Origin: Pseudocitrobacter sp913778145 | GTDB taxonomy: Bacteria; Pseudomonadota; Gammaproteobacteria; Enterobacterales; Enterobacteriaceae | Length of the DNA stretch: 64,000 bases | Assembly (NCBI GenBank): GCA_035726825.1 | Contig: JALNTX010000002.1 | Location: forward strand, 124,001 to 188,000 | Reading direction: 5' to 3' | Part shown: positions 17,975 through 25,682 of the stretch, one piece after another | How the letters are laid out: each line of letters begins with the position of its first letter | Numbering within the stretch: position 1 is the first letter of the stretch | Made by a program: the position numbers and the translations under genes | Notes under the pieces: model-generated | The model's database searches: none | Told to the model about the DNA's origin: nothing | What the model saw: only the letters and a program-made list of their open reading frames with translations

Positions 17975-18403
17975 CTGGCCTCCGATAATAACGCTAAACG
18001 TGTGACGTAAAATAATAACGATAACTTATTTAAAATCTGTCAAAGTCAATCGAACAATAGTAAACATTACTTCATATAAGCATTACAGTTAAAATATGTC
18101 ATTTCCCAATGAAATGTTTTTATTAATAAAACTTATGAATACATCTGGTCGCAGCCAAAATTATGGCTTGAGAATAAATGAAGACTCGCTGTTTAGGAAG
18201 CTTTTATACGATAAAAACCATACTTTTAATGATTTATTGTCGTTTCTGCAACCCCACAGGGTCGCGCACAATAAAGGCGCGATCGCCTCTTTTCTCATCA
18301 AGCCGACAAGAGCATACCGGGTATTAGATGTGATATTGTCCATTGACAAATATTCAATTAATGTAAATCCGTTTACCAACGAATTAAGAATAAGGATGTT
18401 CTT
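17975..18403. other. AT-rich intergenic stretch without a convincing gene
   Basis: About 430 bp, visibly richer in A and T than the flanking genes. Reading frames on both strands (for example plus 18096-18443) show no recognisable domain and no good ribosome site. A small GGCG-CGAT-CGCC inverted repeat lies near 18280. The stretch could hold dgcZ promoter elements or H-NS binding; nothing firmer can be said. Confidence 0.4.
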
Positions 18404-18559
18404 ATGTGCACAAATTATCTGGTTATTGGCGCTGCTGCGGTGACCAGCTTAGTTCTTGAGATGGACATTGATGTGCACGCAATCGTGCAGTGGTTCGATC
18501 CCTGGCTGGATGCTTTACGAGAATGGGCGAGGTATAGCCACCTGTTCTTGTTTAAGTAA
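18404..18559 (+). CDS. possible small protein, 51 residues, unrecognised
   Basis: An ORF starting MCTNYLVIGAAAVTSLVLEM and ending in a Trp-rich, charged tail (QWFDPWLDALREWARYSHL). It has AAGGA 7 nt upstream of the ATG. Residues 5-18 are hydrophobic and could form a short membrane segment; the C-terminal half looks like an amphipathic helix. A TTGACA hexamer lies near 18342, but its -10 is poor. I do not recognise a family. It sits between dgcZ and ompW in an AT-rich gap, so chance is possible. Confidence 0.4.
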   Translation: MCTNYLVIGAAAVTSLVLEMDIDVHAIVQWFDPWLDALREWARYSHLFLFK

Positions 18560-18624
18560 AAAGTGGTGGATGTGAGGATATTAGCGGGTCAAGGCTGGCC
18601 ACATAAGACCAGCCTCTCCGTCCG

Positions 18625-19260
18625 TTAGAAGCGATAACCCGCAGAGAACATAAACACCCATGGGTCGAGACGCGTGCTCACGCTCTGGCGCTCGCCATTG
18701 TGTTTGAATTTCACATTGGTATCGATATCCATATACCAGACGGACATATTCACCAGCCAGTCGCGGTTGATTAAATAATCCATCCCAACCTGCCCTGCCG
18801 CGCCCCAGGAATCATCCAGGCTCAGGTCTGAGAGACCGGCTTCCTTACCGGTTTTGTTAAAATCGTTATCAAAGAACGTGGTGTAGTTGATACCTGCACC
18901 AACGTAAGGACGCAGTTTGCTGCTTGAATCACCAAAATACCACTGCGCCATTAAGGTTGGCGGTAAGTGGTGAACGGTGGCGATATCCCCCGTTGGCCCA
19001 GTACCAACTTTATGGCGGAACGGCGTTGCCGCCAGCAGTTCAATACCGATGTTCTCGGTGGCCATATAGGTAAATGTCAGGCCTAACTGCGTGTTATTAC
19101 TGACATTAAATCCGCCAAGCGCGCCCAAAACGTTGTCAGAACCTTCAGTAGGACGCACCGTTGCGGAACCCGCACGAATGAAAAACTCGCCCGCATCATG
19201 GGCCCATGCGCCACCAGAAAGCGTAGAAAGTGCTAAGGCTGCCACTGCTAATTTTTTCAT
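18625..19260 (-). CDS. ompW: outer membrane protein OmpW
   Basis: Eight-stranded outer-membrane barrel with a hydrophobic channel, induced in anaerobic and osmotic conditions; also a colicin S4 receptor in E. coli. It has 211 residues. The signal peptide MKKLAVAALALSTLSGGAWA is clear and the protein ends in the outer-membrane signature SAGYRF. Start 19260 has GGAG 7 nt upstream; a longer in-frame start at 19293 would precede the signal peptide. An FNR-like site lies about 105 bp upstream. Confidence 0.95.
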   Translation of the reverse strand: MKKLAVAALALSTLSGGAWAHDAGEFFIRAGSATVRPTEGSDNVLGALGGFNVSNNTQLGLTFTYMATENIGIELLAATPFRHKVGTGPTGDIATVHHLPPTLMAQWYFGDSSSKLRPYVGAGINYTTFFDNDFNKTGKEAGLSDLSLDDSWGAAGQVGMDYLINRDWLVNMSVWYMDIDTNVKFKHNGERQSVSTRLDPWVFMFSAGYRF

Positions 19261-19341
19261 ACCCACTCCTTTTTTAGGGGTTTTATTAGTCATGGCAAAT
19301 ATACCTACAAAAGGTTAATCAGATCGCAACACAGATCACAC

Positions 19342-19378
19342 CAAATGTTAAATTTTAACATTTGTTGATCTGGATTAA
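19342..19378. promoter_or_regulatory. perfect 23-bp palindrome and FNR-like site upstream of ompW
   Basis: CAAATGTTAA-ATT-TTAACATTTG (19342-19364) is a perfect inverted repeat. Directly next to it, TTGAT-CTGG-ATTAA (19365-19378) matches nine of ten FNR consensus positions. ompW is known to be FNR-activated in enterics. The palindrome has no T tract, so an operator is more likely than a terminator. The binding protein of the palindrome is unknown to me. Confidence 0.55.
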
Positions 19379-19536
19379 TTTTTGATTAATTAGTTGATAT
19401 GGCAGATACGTATCCACATCAATTTCCGATGTATTTTTCTGAAACAAGATTGTCCGGATCCCAACTTGCTCTCTGGTCAGCGTCTGGATAATTTAGTCAC
19501 GACCATTTCTGTTGATGCGTTTTTATCAGGTGTGCT

Positions 19537-19941
19537 ATGAGCGATTTGAATCCGTGCATGACGTGCGGGGCCTGTTGTGCGTATTTTCGTGTCTCCTTTT
19601 ACTGGGCTGAAGCCGATGATGGCGGCGGTCTGGTCCCTGCGCAGATTACCGAGCCCGTGACGCCCTTTTTACGTTGTATGAAGGGGACTAACAGCAAACA
19701 TCCGCGCTGTACTTCTCTTGAAGGAGAAATCGGCGGCAAGGTCAGCTGCGCCATCTACCATGACCGCCCCTCGCCGTGTCGTGAATTTGCCATGTCGGGG
19801 CAAAATGGCGAGGAGAATGAAGCCTGTAATCGTGCCCGTGCGCGTTACGGCTTACCGCCTCTTTACAAAGATATGCTTTTCCATACGACTCTTGATGCTG
19901 CCACGAGTGTATTAACTGCGGTACAATCAACGGCTAATTAA
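19537..19941 (+). CDS. YkgJ-type CxxC-rich protein (UPF0153, putative zinc/iron chelating domain)
   Basis: 134 residues with nine cysteines. N-terminal CMTCGACC gives Cys7, 10, 13 and 14; more are at 47, 58, 71, 81 and 97. This fits the zinc/iron-chelating cysteine cluster domain family (YkgJ, PF03692). There is no signal peptide. Metal identity and function are unknown. AGGTG precedes the start. Lies 24 bp upstream of yciC on the same strand and may be co-transcribed. E. coli K-12 has no gene here. Confidence 0.85.
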   Translation: MSDLNPCMTCGACCAYFRVSFYWAEADDGGGLVPAQITEPVTPFLRCMKGTNSKHPRCTSLEGEIGGKVSCAIYHDRPSPCREFAMSGQNGEENEACNRARARYGLPPLYKDMLFHTTLDAATSVLTAVQSTAN

Positions 19942-19965
19942 CATCAGTTTACTCAAGGAGAGTGC

Positions 19966-20709
19966 ATGTCAATCACGGCGCAGTCCGTATACCGTGATAC
20001 GGGTAATTTTTTCCGCAATCAGTTCTTAACCATTTTGCTGATTGCGCTGCTGTGCGCATTTATCACCGTGGTGATTGGTCACGCCTTTACACCCAGCGAT
20101 GAACAGCTTGCTCTCTTGCGCCAGGGTGACAACCTCACCGGAAGCGTCGGTCTGTTTGATCTGGTACAAAACATGACGCCAGAGCAGCAGCAAATTCTGC
20201 TGCGCGCCTCAGCGGCATCGACGTTTTCCGGGCTGATTGGCAACGCCATCCTGGCAGGCGGCGTCATGCTGATGATTCAACTGGTTTCTGCCGGTCATCG
20301 CGTCAGCGCCCTGCGCGCGATTGGCGCAAGCGCGCCGATTCTGCCTAAACTGTTCATACTGATCTTCCTTACCACCTTTATGGTTCAGATGGGCGTGATG
20401 TTGATCGTTGTGCCGGGCGTGCTGCTGGCCATTGTGCTGGCTTTTGCGCCAGTCATGCTGGTTCAGGACAAAATGGGTATCTTCGTGTCGATGCGAAGCA
20501 GCATGAAACTGGCGTGGGCCAATATGCGCCTGGTGGCACCCGCGGTCATTGGCTGGCTGCTGGCAAAAACGCTATTACTGGTATTCGCACCGAACTTTGC
20601 CGTGTTGACGCCAAACGTTGGTGCGGTGGTGGTGAATACGCTTAGCAACCTTATCTCTGCCGTGTTGCTGATTTATTTATTCCGTTTGTATATGCTTATT
20701 CGCAACTAA
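19966..20709 (+). CDS. yciC: inner-membrane protein YciC (UPF0259)
   Basis: Multi-pass membrane protein of 247 residues with about six hydrophobic segments. It matches the E. coli YciC family, whose role is envelope-related but not settled. AAGGAG lies 6-7 nt before the start. It is followed at 54 bp by yciB, as in E. coli, and the two are probably one unit. Confidence 0.93.
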   Translation: MSITAQSVYRDTGNFFRNQFLTILLIALLCAFITVVIGHAFTPSDEQLALLRQGDNLTGSVGLFDLVQNMTPEQQQILLRASAASTFSGLIGNAILAGGVMLMIQLVSAGHRVSALRAIGASAPILPKLFILIFLTTFMVQMGVMLIVVPGVLLAIVLAFAPVMLVQDKMGIFVSMRSSMKLAWANMRLVAPAVIGWLLAKTLLLVFAPNFAVLTPNVGAVVVNTLSNLISAVLLIYLFRLYMLIRN

Positions 20710-20763
20710 TTTTCCTGCAGGCCCTGCTGTTGTAGGGCCGCAACTGGAGTACGGAATCGAAGT

Positions 20764-21300
20764 ATGAAGCAGTTTCTGGATTTTTTACCGCTGGTCGTCT
20801 TCTTCGCGTTTTATAAGATTTACGACATCTATGCCGCGACGTCTGCACTGATTGTCGCTACCGCTATCGTGCTGATTTACACCTGGGTGCGCTATCGTAA
20901 AGTCGAAAAAATGGCGCTTATCACCTTTGTGCTGGTCGCGGTGTTCGGTGGTTTAACGCTCTTTTTCCATAACGATGAATTTATCAAGTGGAAAGTTACC
21001 GTAATTTACGCGCTGTTTGCCGGTGCGCTGCTGGTCAGCCAGTGGGTGATGAAAAAACCGTTGATTCAACGCATGCTGGGCAAAGAACTGACGCTGCCTG
21101 CGTCGGTGTGGTCCAATCTCAATATTGCCTGGGCCATTTTCTTTATTCTGTGTGGCCTGGCAAACATCTATATTGCGTTCTGGCTGCCACAAAACATCTG
21201 GGTCAACTTTAAGGTCTTTGGTCTTACGGCGATGACGCTGCTGTTCACAGTACTGAGTGGCGTTTACATCTATCGCCATATGCCGCAAGAAGAGAAGTAA
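20764..21300 (+). CDS. yciB: inner-membrane septation / intermembrane lipid-transport associated protein YciB
   Basis: 178-residue integral membrane protein (IspZ/YciB family), with about five transmembrane helices from MKQFLDFLPLVVFFAFYKIY onward. In E. coli it interacts with elongation and division proteins and affects envelope homeostasis. The C-terminal YIYRHMPQEEK is conserved. A strong terminator follows. In E. coli yciA comes next; here a small ORF and hiuH intervene on the other strand. Confidence 0.94.
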   Translation: MKQFLDFLPLVVFFAFYKIYDIYAATSALIVATAIVLIYTWVRYRKVEKMALITFVLVAVFGGLTLFFHNDEFIKWKVTVIYALFAGALLVSQWVMKKPLIQRMLGKELTLPASVWSNLNIAWAIFFILCGLANIYIAFWLPQNIWVNFKVFGLTAMTLLFTVLSGVYIYRHMPQEEK

Positions 21301-21320
21301 TACGCCATTGCGGCCAAACA

Positions 21321-21352
21321 AAAAGGCACACAGTCAATCTGTGTGCCTTTTT
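21321..21352. terminator. bidirectional terminator after yciB
   Basis: Thirteen-base-pair perfect stem AAAAGGCACACAG/CTGTGTGCCTTTT with a 5-nt loop and T runs on both strands. It would also end a transcript of the small minus-strand ORF at 21381-21461. Confidence 0.9.
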
Positions 21353-21380
21353 CGTTTTAGGGGCAGCTTTTTCTCTTAAG

Positions 21381-21461
21381 TTACTGATGCAGCACACCTA
21401 TTTCTATAAGCGCCTGTGCAGTAAGCAGAATGAACATAATCGCGACGAGTGGAGTGTACAT
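21381..21461 (-). CDS. possible 26-residue single-span membrane peptide
   Basis: MYTPLVAIMFILLTAQALIEIGVLHQ. Residues 3-22 are almost entirely hydrophobic, as in many enteric small membrane proteins. The ATG has GGGAG 7 nt upstream. A consensus -10 lies 31 bp upstream of the start, and a bidirectional terminator ends 29 bp after the stop, so it has the layout of an independent small gene. I do not recognise a homologue. Confidence 0.5.
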   Translation of the reverse strand: MYTPLVAIMFILLTAQALIEIGVLHQ

Positions 21462-21491
21462 TTTGCGTCTCCCGTCCAGGCCATTATCATA

Positions 21492-21497
21492 ATTATA
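21492..21497 (-). promoter_or_regulatory. consensus -10 (TATAAT) upstream of the 26-residue ORF
   Basis: A perfect TATAAT on the minus strand. The matching -35 is weak (TGAGTA at 17 bp). The expected start would give a leader of about 20-25 nt. Confidence 0.45.
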
Positions 21498-21556
21498 GCC
21501 CCTTATGCGAATTTACTCAGAGATTAGCGTGCTGTTTCAGCCCGCGCTTCGCATTG

Positions 21557-21967
21557 TTAACTCCCTTTATAAGTTGAATAGCCATACTGGCTCAACAACA
21601 GCGGAACATGTAGCTTTTCATTCGTTTTTGTCACCGTAAACAGCACCGGTATTTCCGGGAAAAATGAAGATAGCTTCTCACCCTTGAAGTATTCCCCGGT
21701 TTTAAACGTCACGCGATAAACACCTGGCTGCATATCTTCTTTTTCAGGATAGAGCGATTTAATCCGCCCGTCACCATCGGTCTTCTTGCTCGCCAACAGC
21801 ACCCATCCCGACGACTGCTGTTTTTCCAGCGTCACGTCGACATCTTTAGAGGGTACGCCGGTTTGTTGATTCAGGATATGCACGCTGAGCGTTCCTTCGG
21901 GTGCAGCAAATGCAACCGGCGTGGCGATGAGAGTGCTCAGTAAAACCAGCCCTGATATTTTTTTCAT
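21557..21967 (-). CDS. hiuH: 5-hydroxyisourate hydrolase, periplasmic (transthyretin-like)
   Basis: Hydrolyses 5-hydroxyisourate, the product of urate oxidation, to OHCU. It has 136 residues with an N-terminal signal peptide (cleavage near AFA). The motif LSVHILNQQTG contains the conserved active-site His, DGRIKSLYPE follows, and the C-terminal tetrapeptide is YKGS in place of the usual YRGS. Start 21967 has AAGG at 9 nt; the ATG at 21976 has none at proper distance. No other purine-catabolic gene is adjacent. In E. coli hiuH lies elsewhere (yedX). Confidence 0.9.
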   Translation of the reverse strand: MKKISGLVLLSTLIATPVAFAAPEGTLSVHILNQQTGVPSKDVDVTLEKQQSSGWVLLASKKTDGDGRIKSLYPEKEDMQPGVYRVTFKTGEYFKGEKLSSFFPEIPVLFTVTKTNEKLHVPLLLSQYGYSTYKGS

Positions 21968-22171
21968 TGTCTTCATCCTTTTATTGAAATGTCAGTCAAA
22001 GCTTAGCCAGATTTTCGCTTAAAAATATTCAACTTTTTGTGATACTTCTGCGCGCTGGAATTGCACATTTTTTCTTCCGCAAGCCCCGCCTGACGCGCGT
22101 TTCACTATTCTCCTTGCCCAATTCGTAGTAGCATCGCGCCCGACGTCTTTTGAATAAGCACAGGGATTATA

Positions 22172-22570
22172 ATGACACTGAAAAATGACGCCCCGCAGGG
22201 TGAACTGGTTTTACGCACGCTCGCCATGCCAGCGGATACCAATGCTAACGGAGACATCTTCGGCGGCTGGATAATGTCACAAATGGATATTGGCGGCGCG
22301 ATTCTGGCGAAAGAGATTGCTCATGGCCGCGTGGTCACCGTGCGGGTTGATGGTATGACCTTCCTGCGCCCGGTTGCGGTGGGTGATGTGGTTTGTTGCT
22401 ACGCGCGCTGCGTCAAAAAAGGCACAACATCGATAACGATAAATATTGAAGTATGGGTGAAAAAGGTGTCGTCTGAGCCGATTGGTCAACGCTATAAAGC
22501 GACGGAAGCGCTGTTTATCTATGTGGCGGTTGATCCGTCCGGCAAACCGCGAGCCATTCCCGCCGATTAA
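22172..22570 (+). CDS. yciA: acyl-CoA thioesterase YciA
   Basis: Hot-dog-fold thioesterase with broad acyl-CoA specificity in E. coli. It has 132 residues. The catalytic region NANGDIFGGWIMSQMDIGGA and the downstream VTVRVDGMTFLRPV are conserved. In E. coli tonB follows directly; here yniB follows on the opposite strand, so this gene marks a rearrangement boundary. A GC hairpin (22577-22594) without a T tract lies in the 35-bp gap. Confidence 0.95.
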   Translation: MTLKNDAPQGELVLRTLAMPADTNANGDIFGGWIMSQMDIGGAILAKEIAHGRVVTVRVDGMTFLRPVAVGDVVCCYARCVKKGTTSITINIEVWVKKVSSEPIGQRYKATEALFIYVAVDPSGKPRAIPAD

Positions 22571-22605
22571 TATGACGCCCGGTAACGCCCGGGCGCCTCA
22601 AGCCA

Positions 22606-23142
22606 TTAGATAAACCCGAGCACTTTAAAGAAGAAGTAACCTATCACGATTACCACGACCGGCAGGATATAGAGCGGGAAGATTTGCAGGAAGATGGTGT
22701 TATGCGGCACCTTGATTTTCGCTTCCAGCGCCTCGCGCGTCATCCCTTCTTCGCCCTTCGCTTTTTCCAGGATCATTTGATCGTTAACGCCTTCACGCAG
22801 GAACTTCGCCTGGCGGCTCATGCGTGCGCCAGAGTCCTGCAAGGCCAGCGCAATGAAGACCAGCGCGAAAATCACCCAGAACATCACGTTCAGCCCCTGC
22901 TGGAAGTTTGGCGTCGGCGAGTTATACCAGAAGAAATTCAGGAATGGCGTATTAAAACGCATCATCTCGATCATCACGTGTGCGAAATCCATCATCACCG
23001 CGTCGATGCCCGGCTGCTTTTCACTGTGATCGTACATAAATTTCAGTACCGAGATCAGCGTGGAAATCAGCGCAGGGATGAAAATCACCCAGCCTAAAAT
23101 ACGTTTGAGAATCGCGATGCGTCCCGCTTGTTGATACGTCAT
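22606..23142 (-). CDS. yniB: inner-membrane protein YniB
   Basis: 178-residue membrane protein of unknown function, with hydrophobic segments near residues 13-35, 85-105 and 155-176. It is co-linear with E. coli YniB. Start 23142 has AAGGGG upstream; the longer frame from 23178 is not conserved. It is divergent from hxpB, the K-12 order. Confidence 0.92.
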   Translation of the reverse strand: MTYQQAGRIAILKRILGWVIFIPALISTLISVLKFMYDHSEKQPGIDAVMMDFAHVMIEMMRFNTPFLNFFWYNSPTPNFQQGLNVMFWVIFALVFIALALQDSGARMSRQAKFLREGVNDQMILEKAKGEEGMTREALEAKIKVPHNTIFLQIFPLYILPVVVIVIGYFFFKVLGFI

Positions 23143-23286
23143 GGGTTCCCCTTGTTCAGACGTCTTTTTGTCAGGCATTTCCTCTCAGTCTACCCTCTGG
23201 CAGCCATTTTTCCCGACTTTACGCGCGATATGATATACCATATTAGACGGCATTCATCGCCTAAGTTACTCAACAGAGAGGTTGTT

Positions 23287-23955
23287 ATGTCCGCAGAGCG
23301 CCAGATACTCGCCGCTATTTTTGATATGGATGGATTACTCATCGATTCCGAACCCTTGTGGGATCGTGCTGAACTGGAGGTCATTGCGAGCCTTGGCGTT
23401 GATATTACCCGCCGTAACGAACTGCCGGATACCCTGGGTCTGCGCATCGATATGGTGGTTGATCTGTGGTTTGCTCAGCAGCCCTGGAGCGGCCCGAACC
23501 GTGAGGAAGTGACCTCGCGCATCATCGATCGCGCCATTAGCCTGGTAGAGGAAACCCGCCCACTTTTGCCGGGCGTTCGTGAAGCCGTCGCGCTGTGCAA
23601 AGCAAGTGGCTTGAAAGTCGGCCTCGCATCGGCCTCTCCGCTGCATATGCTGGAAAAAGTGCTAACCATGTTCGAGCTGCGCGAACAGTTCGACGCGCTG
23701 GCATCAGCAGAAAAACTGCCGTACAGCAAACCACATCCGCAGGTCTACCTCGACTGTGCGGCGAAACTGGGCGTTGATCCCCTCACCTGCGTGGCACTGG
23801 AAGATTCCGTCAACGGTATGATTGCCAGCAAAGCGGCGCGTATGCGCTCGATTGTGGTGCCTGCCGAAGAAGGGCAACACGATCCCCGCTTCGTACTGGC
23901 TAACGTGAAATTGCACTCTCTGGCCGACCTTACGCTGAGCGATCTGCGCGGCTAA
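23287..23955 (+). CDS. hxpB: HAD-type hexitol phosphatase B (YniC)
   Basis: Haloacid-dehalogenase phosphatase that acts on hexitol and sugar phosphates such as 2-deoxyglucose-6-phosphate in E. coli. It has 222 residues. Motif I is DMDG (Asp13 nucleophile, Asp15 acid), followed by LASASP (motif II), the Lys of YSKPHPQVY and ALEDSVNG (motif IV). The start ATG at 23287 has GAGAGG upstream; the longer in-frame start at 23128 overlaps yniB and is rejected. Confidence 0.94.
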   Translation: MSAERQILAAIFDMDGLLIDSEPLWDRAELEVIASLGVDITRRNELPDTLGLRIDMVVDLWFAQQPWSGPNREEVTSRIIDRAISLVEETRPLLPGVREAVALCKASGLKVGLASASPLHMLEKVLTMFELREQFDALASAEKLPYSKPHPQVYLDCAAKLGVDPLTCVALEDSVNGMIASKAARMRSIVVPAEEGQHDPRFVLANVKLHSLADLTLSDLRG

Positions 23956-24006
23956 TCCCCTTCGCGGGTAACGCCATGTTGCCCGCAAAACCAACGGCCT
24001 TCAAAT

Positions 24007-24027
24007 TATTGAAACGTTGTTTCATTT
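24007..24027 (+). promoter_or_regulatory. KdgR-like operator upstream of the kduD-like gene
   Basis: The inverted repeat TGAAAC-GTT-GTTTCA (24010-24024) in an AT-rich context fits the KdgR box of enterics (GAAAC-N3-GTTTC core with flanking A/T). It lies about 85 bp before the start of a pectin/hexuronate-type dehydrogenase, a typical KdgR target. Confidence 0.6.
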
Positions 24028-24108
24028 TGTATTGAGTTTTTCATCACGCCCTTCTATGCTTGTCGTGTAGATCAGCCATAACGACAATAACAGCATACAG
24101 AGGTCACT

Positions 24109-24870
24109 ATGATACTGAACGCCTTCAACCTGCATGGCAAAGTTGCGCTTGTCACGGGGTGCGACACGGGTTTGGGACAAGGAATGGCTTTAGGGCTTGC
24201 GGAAGCGGGCTGCGACATCATTAGCGTCAGCCGCAAAATACCCGAAGAAACGTCCGCAAAAGTTCGGGCGCTGGGCCGCCGCTTCAGTGCAATTCAGGCC
24301 GATCTCAGCCGTCATGACGCGATTGCAGAGATCATCACCAAGGCGGTGGCTGCGATGGGGCATATCGACATTCTGGTCAATAACGCCGGGACCATTCGGC
24401 GGGAAGATGCGATCTCGTTTAGTGAAAAGAACTGGGATGACGTGATTAATCTGAACCTTAAATCGGTATTTTTCTTGTCGCAGGCGGTGGCGAAACAGTT
24501 TTTGCACCAGGGCGGCGGCGGTAAAATTATTAATATTGCCTCGATGCTCTCTTTCCAGGGCGGCATCCGCGTGCCGTCTTATACTGCGTCTAAAAGTGGC
24601 GTACTGGGGATTACGCGCCTGCTGGCGAACGAATGGGCGCAGCATAACATCAACGTTAACGCGATCGCGCCGGGGTATATGGCAACCAACAATACCCAGC
24701 AACTGCGCGACGACGCTGAACGCAGCAAAGAAATTCTCGATCGTATCCCCGCCGGGCGCTGGGGTTCACCGGACGATTTAAAAGGCCCGGCGGTATTTCT
24801 TGCCTCTTCCGCGTCTGACTATATCAACGGGTCAACTGTTGCAGTGGATGGCGGTTGGCTGGCGCGTTAA
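24109..24870 (+). CDS. kduD: 2-dehydro-3-deoxy-D-gluconate 5-dehydrogenase-like SDR protein
   Basis: SDR dehydrogenase of 253 residues, closely resembling KduD, which interconverts 2,5-diketo-3-deoxygluconate and KDG in pectin/hexuronate catabolism. The cofactor motif TGCDTGLGQG, NNAG and the YTASK catalytic pair are present, and the C-terminal AVDGGWLAR is KduD-like. In E. coli kduD is next to kduI; here it stands alone between hxpB and ydjM, so it may be a paralogue. The N-terminal third (VSRKIPEETSAKVRALG) differs most from E. coli KduD. A KdgR-like operator lies upstream. Confidence 0.82.
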   Translation: MILNAFNLHGKVALVTGCDTGLGQGMALGLAEAGCDIISVSRKIPEETSAKVRALGRRFSAIQADLSRHDAIAEIITKAVAAMGHIDILVNNAGTIRREDAISFSEKNWDDVINLNLKSVFFLSQAVAKQFLHQGGGGKIINIASMLSFQGGIRVPSYTASKSGVLGITRLLANEWAQHNINVNAIAPGYMATNNTQQLRDDAERSKEILDRIPAGRWGSPDDLKGPAVFLASSASDYINGSTVAVDGGWLAR

Positions 24871-24927
24871 TTTTTTAACAAAGAGTTACACCGTAACCTC
24901 TTCCGCCTACTGTATAAAAACCCTATA

Positions 24928-24943
24928 CTGTATGAATTGACAG
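24928..24943 (+). promoter_or_regulatory. LexA box upstream of ydjM
   Basis: CTGT-ATGAATTG-ACAG is a full-length SOS box 18 bp before the ydjM start, next to a TATACT -10. A CTGT half-site at 24910-24913 may be the remnant of the second box known at E. coli ydjM. Confidence 0.75.
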
Positions 24944-24960
24944 TTTTATCGGGTTTTATC

Positions 24961-25551
24961 ATGACGGCGGAAGGCCACCTGCTCTTTTCCATCGCCTGCG
25001 CGGTATTTGCCAAAAATGCCGAGCTTACGCCTGTACTGGCGCAGGGTGACTGGTGGCATATCGTGCCATCGGCGGTGCTGACCTGCCTGTTACCCGATAT
25101 CGATCACCCAAAATCTTTTCTCGGGCAGCGGTTAAGCTGGCTCTCAAAACCGGTGGCCCGCGCATTTGGTCATCGCGGGTTCACCCACAGTTTGCTTGCT
25201 GTTTTCGCCCTGCTCACGGTTTTCTATCTAAAAGTGCCCGATAGCTGGTTTGTTCCTGCCGACGCGCTTCAGGGAATGGTGCTGGGCTACCTCAGCCATA
25301 TTCTGGCCGACATGCTTACCCCTGCAGGCGTACCGCTCTTATGGCCCTGCCGCTGGCGTTTTCGTCTGCCGATTCTGGCCCCGCAAAAAGGCAATCAGCT
25401 GGAACGATTTCTGTGCATGGCGCTGTTCGCCTATGCCGTGTGGATGCCGCAGTCGTTGCCCGAGAATAGTGCCGTACGCTGGTCATCGGGAATGATTAAT
25501 TCTCTGCAAATGACCTTCAGTCGTTTTATAAATCACCAGATCGAACAATAA
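24961..25551 (+). CDS. ydjM: SOS-regulated membrane protein YdjM (metal-dependent hydrolase-like, DUF457)
   Basis: 196-residue membrane protein. The N-terminal half keeps His/Asp motifs (AEGHLLFS, LLPDIDHPKSFLG, GHRGFTHSLL) typical of the LexA-regulated, membrane-bound metal hydrolase family. The enzymatic role is undefined. Start 24961 matches E. coli; an upstream in-frame codon at 24937 overlaps the operator. A LexA box precedes it, so induction by DNA damage is expected. Confidence 0.92.
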   Translation: MTAEGHLLFSIACAVFAKNAELTPVLAQGDWWHIVPSAVLTCLLPDIDHPKSFLGQRLSWLSKPVARAFGHRGFTHSLLAVFALLTVFYLKVPDSWFVPADALQGMVLGYLSHILADMLTPAGVPLLWPCRWRFRLPILAPQKGNQLERFLCMALFAYAVWMPQSLPENSAVRWSSGMINSLQMTFSRFINHQIEQ

Positions 25552-25682
25552 CCGTACAAAACTATCACTTTTGTCATAAACCATTCCATTTGGATATAAG
25601 CGACGTTTGCCACTTCTGTTACCCTTTTCACATCTGACCAGCCCGGTGAGGCTGGCTATATAATGAAATCAGGAGAACGGGG

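Noticed and set aside
18096..18443. 115-residue plus-strand ORF in the dgcZ-ompW gap
   Set aside because: No ribosome site, no recognisable domain, AT-rich composition, and it overlaps a better small ORF in another frame.
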